From: Myxococcales bacterium
Lineage (GTDB): Bacteria; Myxococcota; Polyangia; Polyangiales; Polyangiaceae
Direction of reading: 5' to 3'
Assembly (NCBI GenBank): GCA_020430865.1
Contig: JAGQIY010000580.1
Location: 1-17,852, forward strand
Length of the DNA: 17,852 bases
Shown here one piece after another: positions 1 through 6,421 of this stretch (the first letter of the stretch is position 1; every line of letters begins with the position of its first letter). The notes under the pieces are model-generated. The model was not told the origin of the DNA. It made no database searches and was given only the letters and a program-made list of their open reading frames with translations. A program made the translations under genes and the position numbers.

Positions 1-154
1 GAGTCAGCTCTGCGAGCTTGCGAGCGGCGAGGGGAAACGGCTTGGCTCCCAGGATGCGCCCTGCGCGCGCCGCCATGCTCTGGGCGGCCAGGCGCTCCGA
101 CTCGTCGTCGGCGCGCTCGCCGAACCACAGCTCTTCATCCAGTTCGAAGCTCAC
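1..154 (-). CDS. Unrecognised protein, N-terminal fragment (runs off left edge)
   Basis: A minus-strand frame is open from the left edge to an in-frame TAG just upstream of the candidate starts near base 215. The reading from GTG at 154 begins VSFELDEELWFGERADDE and continues with an acidic, then Ala/Arg-rich helical stretch (AARAGRILGAKPF), which reads like a real protein and not like a shadow frame. In-frame TTG codons at 181 and 193 are alternative starts; none has a good Shine-Dalgarno sequence, so the start is uncertain. The ATG at 210 is in another frame that stops after about 19 codons. The gene is divergent from the oligopeptidase gene starting at 225. About 51 residues are visible, too few to assign a family; the end of the fragment faintly recalls the start of HDOD-type helices, but this is not a call. 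Confidence 0.45.
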   Translation of the reverse strand, partial: MSFELDEELWFGERADDESERLAAQSMAARAGRILGAKPFPLAARKLAELT

Positions 155-224
155 GTCGGGGTGAACGGCGGTGGCTGGCAAAACCGAAGCCAATTCTGGC
201 GCAGCGCCATGCTAGAGCCGGAAG

Positions 225-2315
225 ATGTCTGGTTCGAGACTGCCCAAGCTGCCCGTCCCCTGCGCCGAACGTCGCCCCGTGAGCACCACGACGCATGACC
301 ATACGCGGGTGGACGACTACGCCTGGCTGCGTGACCCCGAGTATCCGGAGGTCAAGGACCCGCAGATCCGGGCCTACCTCGAGGCGGAGAACGCCTACCT
401 GGAGGCTGCGTTGGCGCCGGTGAGCGCTCTCCAGGAGCGCGTCTTCCAGGAGCTGCGCGGCCGTGTTCAGCCCAACGATGACTCGGTCCCGTCGCGCAAG
501 GGTGACTACTGGTACCAAGAGCGCTACCTCGCGGAACACGAGCATCCCCGAGTTCTTCGCTGGCGGCGTGAGCAGCAACCATCAGAGGCTGTGTGCCTCC
601 TCGATCTGGATGCGATGGCCAAGGACCATGACTACTTCGATCTGGGCGACTTCTCTCCTTCGCCAGACCAGAGCGTGTTCGCCTACAGCCTCGATCTGGA
701 CGGTTCGGAGCGTCACGAAGCGCGCTTCCTCGCGGAGAACCTCAGCGAGCTGCCAGACCGGATCCCCGACGTTCAAGGGGAGGTGATCTGGTCCGCCGAT
801 GGACGGCATGTCTTCTACGCACGGCTCGACGAGCAGCATCGACCCAGCCGCGTCTATCGCCACCAACTCGGCACGACCGTCGAACAGGACGTCCTGGTTT
901 ACGAGGAGCCGGACCCCGCGTTCTGGCTCTCGGTGGAGGAGACCTCGGACGAAGCCTTCGTGGTGATCAGTTCGAACGACAAGGAGACCGCAGAGGTGCG
1001 CCTGCTGGACAAGCGAACTCCGCTTGCGCGGCCCTGGCTCGTGCTGGAGCGCCGTGCAGGTCACGAGTATGACGTCGACCATCGCCACGGTCAGCTCTTC
1101 ATTCGCACCAACGACCGTCACAAGAACTTCCGCATCGTCCTGACATCGATCGACGACGTCGCCGAGAGCAGCTGGAAGGAGCTGATCGCCGCGAGCGACG
1201 CCTGCTACCTGCGTGGCTTCGTCCTCTTCTCGGGGCACATGGTCGTGCTCGAGCGCGAAGCGGGGTTGCCTCACGTTCGAGTTCGGGATCTGGAGTCAGG
1301 GACGGAACACCGCATCGGCTTTCCGGATCCGGTCTACACCGTGTCCATCGGTGACAACCCTGAGTTCGAGAGTGGCGTCGTTCGCCTCAGCTACCAGTCG
1401 CTCGTCAGTCCTCCCAGCGTTCTCGACTACGACATGAGCGCGCGCACCACCGAGCTGAAGAAGCAACAGCAGATTCCGAGCGGATACGATAAGCAGGAGT
1501 ACACCTCCCGTAGGCTGTTCGCCACGGCGGCGGATGGCGCTCGGGTGCCGATCTCGCTGGTTCACCGCAAGGACTCGCCCCCTCACCCCCAGACTCCGCT
1601 CTATCTTTACGTGTACGGATCCTACGGCGCGACCATCGATCCCTACTTCAGCCCGAACCGGCTGAGCCTCCTCAGTCGGGGCTTCGCTTTCGCCATCGCC
1701 CACGTGCGAGGCAGCAGCGTGATGGGGCGACACTGGTACGAGGACGGCAAGGGGCTGAAGAAGCAGAACACCTTCAGCGACATCCGTCTGGCGGTGGAGG
1801 AGCTGGAGCGCCAGGGGATCTCCTCGAGAGGTCGCGTGACAATCAGCGGCGGAAGCGCTGGAGGTATGGCCGTCGGCGCGGTGATCAATCAGGCACCAAG
1901 CTATTTCCATGCGGCAGTGGCCTCCGTGCCCTTCGTCGACTGCCTGAACACGATGCTCGACAGCAGCCTTCCGCTCACGCCACCCGAGTACAGCGAATGG
2001 GGCAACCCCGAGGCGGACGCCGAGGTGTACCGTTACATGCTGGGCTACAGCCCCTACGACAACGTCGCAGCCCAGGACTACCCGCACCTGCTGGTGACGG
2101 CGGGCATAGCCGACCCCCGCGTGACCTACTGGGAGCCTGCGAAATGGGTGGCCAAGCTACGAGCGCTGAAGACGGATCACAACCTGCTCGCGCTACACAC
2201 GAACATGAGCGCCGGGCACGGCGGGGCGAGCGGGCGCTTCGAGGCCCTCAAGGAGCTCGCGCGCGAGTACACGTTCTTGCTCTGGGTCTACGATCACCCC
2301 GATACGCGACGCTGA
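225..2315 (+). CDS. ptrB: Oligopeptidase B (prolyl oligopeptidase family S9A serine peptidase)
   Basis: Family members are cytosolic serine peptidases that cut short peptides after basic residues. At 696 residues this is close to the E. coli enzyme. The N-terminal part carries the family signature TRVDDYAWLRDP (residues 28-39), followed by a beta-propeller to about residue 410 and an alpha/beta-hydrolase domain. The catalytic triad is visible: Ser544 in SGGSAGG, Asp630 in TAGIADPRV and His665 in SAGHGGASGRF. The family blocks VPFVDCLNTMLD, SEWGNPEA and YWEPAKWVAKLRALKTD are also present. There is no signal peptide. The ATG at 225 matches the family N-terminus, although only a weak GGAAG lies just upstream. 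Several pocket positions differ from the enterobacterial enzymes: IDPYFS where they have IDADFS, EYSEWG where they have EFEEWG, and RGSSVMG where they have RGGGELG. Preference for dibasic substrates may therefore be altered. It converges with the TetR gene with only 2 nt between the stop codons. Confidence 0.95.
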   Translation: MSGSRLPKLPVPCAERRPVSTTTHDHTRVDDYAWLRDPEYPEVKDPQIRAYLEAENAYLEAALAPVSALQERVFQELRGRVQPNDDSVPSRKGDYWYQERYLAEHEHPRVLRWRREQQPSEAVCLLDLDAMAKDHDYFDLGDFSPSPDQSVFAYSLDLDGSERHEARFLAENLSELPDRIPDVQGEVIWSADGRHVFYARLDEQHRPSRVYRHQLGTTVEQDVLVYEEPDPAFWLSVEETSDEAFVVISSNDKETAEVRLLDKRTPLARPWLVLERRAGHEYDVDHRHGQLFIRTNDRHKNFRIVLTSIDDVAESSWKELIAASDACYLRGFVLFSGHMVVLEREAGLPHVRVRDLESGTEHRIGFPDPVYTVSIGDNPEFESGVVRLSYQSLVSPPSVLDYDMSARTTELKKQQQIPSGYDKQEYTSRRLFATAADGARVPISLVHRKDSPPHPQTPLYLYVYGSYGATIDPYFSPNRLSLLSRGFAFAIAHVRGSSVMGRHWYEDGKGLKKQNTFSDIRLAVEELERQGISSRGRVTISGGSAGGMAVGAVINQAPSYFHAAVASVPFVDCLNTMLDSSLPLTPPEYSEWGNPEADAEVYRYMLGYSPYDNVAAQDYPHLLVTAGIADPRVTYWEPAKWVAKLRALKTDHNLLALHTNMSAGHGGASGRFEALKELAREYTFLLWVYDHPDTRR

Positions 2316-2317
2316 GT

Positions 2318-2947
2318 TCAGGCCGCGCTGTTCTTCATGAACAGCGTGCGTCCCACGCCCTGCTCGAGCATCTGCAAGCCCTCTTCGGCGAGGTCGAGCA
2401 GGTTGATGGCGCAACCGCTGTCTCGCCAGTGCTTGAGCGTCGCGCGGACCACACCCATGGCGGCGCCGGCGAGGATGCGGGCCCGGTACTGAATGTCGGG
2501 GTTGATGCTCGAGGTGCTGATCGCGCCGGCTCGGAGCAGGGCTTCGGCGATGGCTGCTTCCCACTCACGGTCCGACTCGAGCTCGTGGGCGATCAGCGCT
2601 GGCGAGGCGACCACCAGCCGCTGCTGCTCGGCGTAGCTGTGAGGATCCTGCATCAGCTCCGTGGCGATCCCCACACAGGCTCTCCGCACGGAAGCAAAGG
2701 GCGACTCGCCGGGCTCCGCGGCTCGCAACAGCTGGCGGAAGCGCTCGAGTCGCTCCGCGTTGTCCGGGAACACCACGGCCTCTTTCGTGGGGAAATAGCG
2801 GAAGAAAGTCCGCCGCGAGACCTCCGCCTCCGCCGCGATCTCGTCGACCGTGGTGGAGTCGTAGCCTTGCTTGAAGAACAGGCGCTGCGCGGCCTCGACC
2901 AACGCTTCACGAGTCCGGGCTTTCTTGCGTTCGCGTAGAGTGGGCAT
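2318..2947 (-). CDS. TetR/AcrR-family transcriptional regulator
   Basis: This 209-residue protein has the classic TetR N-terminal DNA-binding domain. A basic start (MPTLRERKKARTREALVEAA) leads into a helix-turn-helix around residues 33-52, VDEIAAEAEVSRRTFFRYF, followed by PTKEAVVF. The RRTFFRYFP version is typical of the subgroup related to MftR and many actinobacterial and myxobacterial regulators. The C-terminal helical part, which would bind ligand and dimerise, gives no ligand clue. The frame is open further upstream to 3079, but the extra 44 residues look like random coding and the family normally begins a few residues before the KKARTREAL helix, so the ATG at 2947 is chosen. Its targets are unknown. 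Upstream lies the gene-poor stretch 2948-3819, which could hold its own operator; downstream it converges with the oligopeptidase B gene. Confidence 0.92.
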   Translation of the reverse strand: MPTLRERKKARTREALVEAAQRLFFKQGYDSTTVDEIAAEAEVSRRTFFRYFPTKEAVVFPDNAERLERFRQLLRAAEPGESPFASVRRACVGIATELMQDPHSYAEQQRLVVASPALIAHELESDREWEAAIAEALLRAGAISTSSINPDIQYRARILAGAAMGVVRATLKHWRDSGCAINLLDLAEEGLQMLEQGVGRTLFMKNSAA

Positions 2948-3364
2948 TGTCTGCACGTCGACCAACCTTAGCTCGGGTGTTTGGGGAGTTGAACGGCTCT
3001 CGGTACCGCGGGGCGCGCCGCCTTGGATCAGCGGCGATCGTGTCCAGGCATCACGGGGGACGTCGTGAGCCTCGAACACGGGTGCTCGGAGCAGCCGCGT
3101 TTGCTCTGCGTTGCCGGAACTGCCAAACCACGCCTCCGCTGGCGCGGTACTCTAGCGATAGCATCTTCCAAAGTTTGCGGCTCAGAAGATTGCGCCCAAA
3201 CGCGCGTCGCGTGCTGGCGTGCGACTGGATGAAACAGCCATGCGCGTGCTCGGGCTTCTCGCTTGCACGCGTCGCGTGTCGCATGACCAAACGGACGCAA
3301 CGTGATGTCCATTACCGCCAGGCAGCGCGCTGCGAAGCACCTGCCAAGCATCCTGAGTCTGGTT

Positions 3365-3376
3365 CTCCCGCGGGAG
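3365..3376. repeat. Perfect 12-bp palindrome
   Basis: The sequence CTCCCGCGGGAG is its own reverse complement. It lies 14 nt upstream of the long hairpin at 3391-3429, whose left arm begins with the same CTCCCG. It could be an operator or part of a structured RNA; function is unknown. Confidence 0.6.
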
Positions 3377-3390
3377 TCGTCTGCGCACTG

Positions 3391-3429
3391 CTCCCGCAAA
3401 ACCCTCGCTTTCTCGGGCTTTTGCAGGAG
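3391..3429. repeat. Long imperfect stem-loop
   Basis: The left arm CTCCCGCAAAACCC pairs with the right arm GGGCTTTTGCAGGAG: 13 paired bases, with one C/A mismatch and one bulged C, around a 10-nt loop. It is one of the strongest hairpins in the window outside a gene. No U-run follows on either strand, so it does not look like an ordinary intrinsic terminator. A structured RNA or a remnant of a mobile element are possible. Confidence 0.6.
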
Positions 3430-3775
3430 CGGTCTGCATCTCCGTGCGGAGTAGCAAGGTGGGCTCGATGAACGGGTGCCTAGCGGAGCGTTGCTCGGGT
3501 TGTTGGGGCAGCACGGTCACGCTTTGCCCGTTTTGCAGTTGTACGTTGCGCGTTCACGCAAGAGCGATGTTCTGACTGGCCGACCCAGCCGTTGTCGGGG
3601 TCGCCGGTTGCGCGTCGTCTTTGGCGGGCGCAGCGTGCGGGCGTTCGGTGGCCGCGCAGAACACACCTCCACGCACATCCTTTCCAGGGGGATCACGTCG
3701 CTCGCCCTGCTTCCAGTGCGCTGACCGAAAACGAACAGTCGTTTGCCGTCACGGGCATGCAGAGGAGTTAGCGTC

Positions 3776-3807
3776 ACGGTCAGGACCTCAGGATCCAGAC
3801 GGTCAGG
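3776..3807. repeat. 9-bp direct repeat ACGGTCAGG
   Basis: Two copies of ACGGTCAGG start at 3776 and 3799, 23 nt apart, just downstream of the stop of the minus-strand PLP-enzyme gene. Two exact copies about two helical turns apart could be a protein-binding site, but chance is also possible. Confidence 0.4.
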
Positions 3808-3819
3808 GCATCGAGTCAG

Positions 3820-5034
3820 TCACAGGAAACACTGTCCGTCCCCGCGATACGTCGGGACCCGGTCCAGCACTTTTCCATGTTGAATCAGGACGTACTCGTT
3901 GAACCGCTCAGCGAGCTCCCCGGCCTTCGCGTGACGAAAGATCACCGGATCCCCGCGTTCGAGGTTCAGGCCAGCTGGGATCGCGAGGGGTGTTTGGACT
4001 TCGCCAGCCATCTCCGCGTCGAGCAGCTTCAGGCCGAGCGGCAGGTGCGGCAGCGGCGCCTTGTCCGCGGTGGTGGGGCCCGACGCGATGTAGCCACCGC
4101 CAGCGCAGGTCACGAGATTCTGGGCGGGGATGCGCGTCACCTCGACGGCGAAGAAGCCCGCTGGCTCCAGCGCTCGCATGTGGGGGCTCCGGTAGTAGTC
4201 GAAGAGGTGACTCTTCAGGAACGCCGAGCCCGCAGTGACCTCGGTAACTCCCGTCTCCGGAGTCGTGGTGTCGAGGGATCCGCTGCCGCCGCCATTGACG
4301 ATGGCTGGCTCGAGACCAGCCTGGCGCAGTAGCTGAACCATGGTCGCTCGGCGTTCGCCGAGTTCCCGTGCGGAAAATTTGCGAACCAGCGACTTGATGG
4401 CGTTCTTGCCAGGCTCGAATGGACTCGCGTCCCCCAGGCCGGCGACCTGAGCTTCGTACGCCATCAGGCCCTGGAATCGCAGGCCGTGGGTAGCCGCCAC
4501 GCGGCGCGCGAGGTTCACGACGGATTCTGGGCTGTGCAGGGGCGAGCGTCGGACACCGAGGTGGAGCGAGCCCCCGGCGAGCTTGAGGCTCATGTCGACG
4601 CACAGGCAGACGTCGACCTCCGTGCCGTGATCGCGCGCCGTCTGGCCCAGCCGTGGCAGTAGCTCTTCCGAGTCGACCACCACCCTGATGCGCTTTCCCT
4701 CGCTCGCGAGGTTGGCGACGCTGTCGAGGTCTGCTTGCTGAAACGGCGGGTAGGCCAGCAGGAAGTCGTCGATACCCAGGCCTGAGAGGTACTCGGCTTC
4801 CCGAGCGGAATAGCACATTACCCCGCGGATCTGACCGCTGGGGTGGGCGAGTAGACGCTTGATCAGGAATGGCACCCTCAAGGACTTGGTGGCGGGGCGC
4901 AGGGGAATGCTGTGCGGGCGGATGGTCTCGAGGGTGCGCTCGACGTTGCGGTCGAAGGCGTCCAGATCGACGAACGCCAAGGGCAAGCGCTGACCCGCCA
5001 GGCAGCGCTTGATCTCACCGTAACTCAGCGCCAC
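3820..5034 (-). CDS. PLP-dependent D-threonine aldolase / D-serine dehydratase-like enzyme (type III fold)
   Basis: The protein belongs to the alanine racemase N-terminal fold used by D-threonine aldolases and D-serine dehydratases, which cleave or deaminate D-beta-hydroxy amino acids using PLP. After CLAGQRLPLAFVDLDAFDRN comes RPATKSLRVP with the expected PLP lysine, about residue 50 from the GTG at 5034. The barrel continues through MCYSAREAEYL, FQGLMAYEAQVAG and the Gly-rich phosphate-binding segment IVNGGGSGSLDTT. The C-terminal domain has VIFRHAKAGELAERFNEY and ends VPTYRGDGQCFL, as in proteins annotated amino acid deaminase/aldolase. The His-x-Cys/Asp metal motif of classical members is here His-Ala-Lys. 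The frame stays open to a GTG at 5085 that would overlap the upstream gene by 47 nt; the GTG at 5034, 4 nt after that gene's stop, fits the family N-terminus better. The exact reaction is not established. Confidence 0.85.
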   Translation of the reverse strand: MALSYGEIKRCLAGQRLPLAFVDLDAFDRNVERTLETIRPHSIPLRPATKSLRVPFLIKRLLAHPSGQIRGVMCYSAREAEYLSGLGIDDFLLAYPPFQQADLDSVANLASEGKRIRVVVDSEELLPRLGQTARDHGTEVDVCLCVDMSLKLAGGSLHLGVRRSPLHSPESVVNLARRVAATHGLRFQGLMAYEAQVAGLGDASPFEPGKNAIKSLVRKFSARELGERRATMVQLLRQAGLEPAIVNGGGSGSLDTTTPETGVTEVTAGSAFLKSHLFDYYRSPHMRALEPAGFFAVEVTRIPAQNLVTCAGGGYIASGPTTADKAPLPHLPLGLKLLDAEMAGEVQTPLAIPAGLNLERGDPVIFRHAKAGELAERFNEYVLIQHGKVLDRVPTYRGDGQCFL

Positions 5035-5038
5035 CGGA

Positions 5039-6265
5039 TCACTCGGCCGTGGGGTCGACTTCGCCGGGCTTGTAGATCGGTTCACCGTAGGACTCGACCT
5101 CAGCCGCTTCCTCAGGGAAGAGACTCATGAAGCTGAGCGTGCCGGTGGTCGGCTCCTCGCCAATGCTGTTCACCTGCACCTTGGCGATGGTCGCGCTCCC
5201 GGAGCCCCGCCAGCGACCGCTGTTGTCCTGGCTGATCTGGCCGATGATCACCGTGTCCACGGCGGTGATCCGCACTCCGTTGCCCGAGCCGATCACGATG
5301 TCGATCGGGAACGGAGGCGTGCCGATGCCGGTCGTCCCGTCGGGTAGGTCAGCGGTGTAGCCTGCGCCGAGGAACGTGTAGCCCACGGGGCGGTCCTTGA
5401 TCGGAATGAAGTCCTGGAACTCGTCGATCGAGCCCATGTTGGTCGATGGCTTGACGCACGCAGGGGCTGGAAACAGCTGGCACGCGTTTGGTGCGCAATC
5501 CGCGGGACAGCCCGGTCGGTCGTTGAGCGCCGTCGTTCGGTTTCCGTCGGTGAACAGTCCTTCCCAGGTCCCCTGTTGGGCGTCGACGTTCAGCCAGGCG
5601 TAGAGCCGTAGCTGCTGCTGCAGCGGTGGCGGCGCGATATCGAACAAGAAGAAGTAGGGGCCAGTGGGCAGGGAGCTCGGCCCCGGCAAGAACGCGCGAT
5701 ACGTGAACTCGAGTCGCTGGCGGACGAGGGTGGTGTTGCCTTCGAGGCCCTCGAGGCCGCTCTCCACCACCACTAGATAGGGCACCGCGATCTTGGGGCT
5801 GTCGTCGAAGCGTATGGTGACGGCCTGCTCGGCGACTTCGACGCTCGCGCCCTCGGCCTTTCCTGTCGCACCGTCGTAGGAAGCGAGCTGCACCAGACCT
5901 TCGTTCTTGCAGCACGGGGCAGGCGCCTCACCGGAGCACTGACCGCGATCACGCTGGGCCACGCAGTAGCCGTCTTCGTCCGGAAGGTTTCCTTCGGGAT
6001 CGATGTCCAGGGCCTTGTCGCCCCGCACGACCTTGAAGCGCAGGGACTTCTTCTGGAACGCCTCGTCGAAGCGCAGGACGAGCGGATCCCCAGGGGAACC
6101 CTCGAGGAACGTGCCCTGGGCGCCGGCGATGGACGCCTTGGGAGGCGGGTCGAAGGTCTCGCACGAAGCGAGCGCTGCGGCGCCGCCGGCCAGGGTCGTC
6201 GCCATCCAGAGGTGAAGGAGCCACGTCGAACGCCTCGCCTGCACCGTCCTGATCTTCGAAATCAC
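5039..6265 (-). CDS. Cys-rich lipoprotein of unknown function
   Basis: An exported lipoprotein is predicted. From GTG at 6265 it has a basic n-region (ISKIRTVQARR), a hydrophobic core and the lipobox LASC with the lipidated Cys at about residue 35, followed by ETFDPPP. The first half (LVLRFDEAF, RFKVVRG, AVTIRFDD, PYLVVVESGLEG) reads as beta-strands of an Ig-like, bacterial-adhesin-type domain. Eight further cysteines lie in two groups (GYC...GQC...PCC and PGC...ADC...NAC...PAC), suggesting disulfides. A Gly/Thr-rich beta region follows, ending EVDPTAE. An ATG at 6289 is in frame, but the GTG has a much better Shine-Dalgarno (AGGGAG, 9-nt spacing) and gives a normal signal length. It is 4 nt upstream of the PLP-enzyme gene and probably co-transcribed with it, though the functional link is not obvious. 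I do not recognise the family. Confidence 0.85.
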   Translation of the reverse strand: MISKIRTVQARRSTWLLHLWMATTLAGGAAALASCETFDPPPKASIAGAQGTFLEGSPGDPLVLRFDEAFQKKSLRFKVVRGDKALDIDPEGNLPDEDGYCVAQRDRGQCSGEAPAPCCKNEGLVQLASYDGATGKAEGASVEVAEQAVTIRFDDSPKIAVPYLVVVESGLEGLEGNTTLVRQRLEFTYRAFLPGPSSLPTGPYFFLFDIAPPPLQQQLRLYAWLNVDAQQGTWEGLFTDGNRTTALNDRPGCPADCAPNACQLFPAPACVKPSTNMGSIDEFQDFIPIKDRPVGYTFLGAGYTADLPDGTTGIGTPPFPIDIVIGSGNGVRITAVDTVIIGQISQDNSGRWRGSGSATIAKVQVNSIGEEPTTGTLSFMSLFPEEAAEVESYGEPIYKPGEVDPTAE

Positions 6266-6274
6266 AGAGCTTGT

Positions 6275-6280
6275 CTCCCT
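6275..6280 (-). promoter_or_regulatory. Ribosome binding site selecting GTG start of the 5039-6265 lipoprotein
   Basis: AGGGAG on the minus strand lies 9 nt before GTG at 6265, while the in-frame ATG at 6289 has only a weak GTGGG upstream. This is the clearest Shine-Dalgarno for this gene and argues for the internal GTG. Confidence 0.55.
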
Positions 6281-6421
6281 CGGGTCCATCGCCCACGTTA
6301 GCTAGGTGGCACTGGGTGTCAACGCCCAAACCTGGTGGCTCGGAAGCCAGCGCGCCCCGCCGTCTCGCGCGGCAGGGGGCCGCGAAGAAGGCGCGAATGT
6401 GTTTGAGGTGGGCGAGGAGCG

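Larger units (their letters stand above)
2948..3819 (-). other. 872-base intergenic stretch, no convincing gene, rich in inverted repeats
   Basis: It separates the TetR start from the end of the PLP-enzyme gene. Both strands hold open frames (for example 2947-3471 plus, 3182-3520 minus, 3621-3902 plus), but their translations are Arg/Cys/Ser-rich without recognisable domains, and they overlap each other on opposite strands. The composition looks less codon-structured than in the flanking genes, and short T- and A-runs occur that are rare elsewhere in the window. Visible structure includes a stem at 3239-3285 (CATGCG with CGCATG, and GCGTGC with GCACGC inside), a perfect palindrome at 3365-3376, a long hairpin at 3391-3429, a CTCCG/CGGAG stem near 3440-3451 and a 9-base direct repeat at 3776-3807. 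It could be a decayed gene or element, a long 5' region of the regulator, or a non-coding RNA locus. Confidence 0.6.

Noticed and set aside
1997..2938. 313-codon plus-strand frame across the oligopeptidase and TetR genes
   Set aside because: It crosses the junction of two well-supported convergent genes and has no recognisable content.
2947..3471. 174-codon plus-strand frame in the intergenic region
   Set aside because: The translation is Arg/Ala/Cys-rich without a domain, there is no Shine-Dalgarno, and competing frames of similar length exist on the other strand.
5039..5085. N-terminal extension of the PLP enzyme from GTG 5085
   Set aside because: The 17 extra residues are Ser/Pro/Lys-rich, overlap the upstream lipoprotein gene and are not typical of the family; GTG 5034 is preferred.
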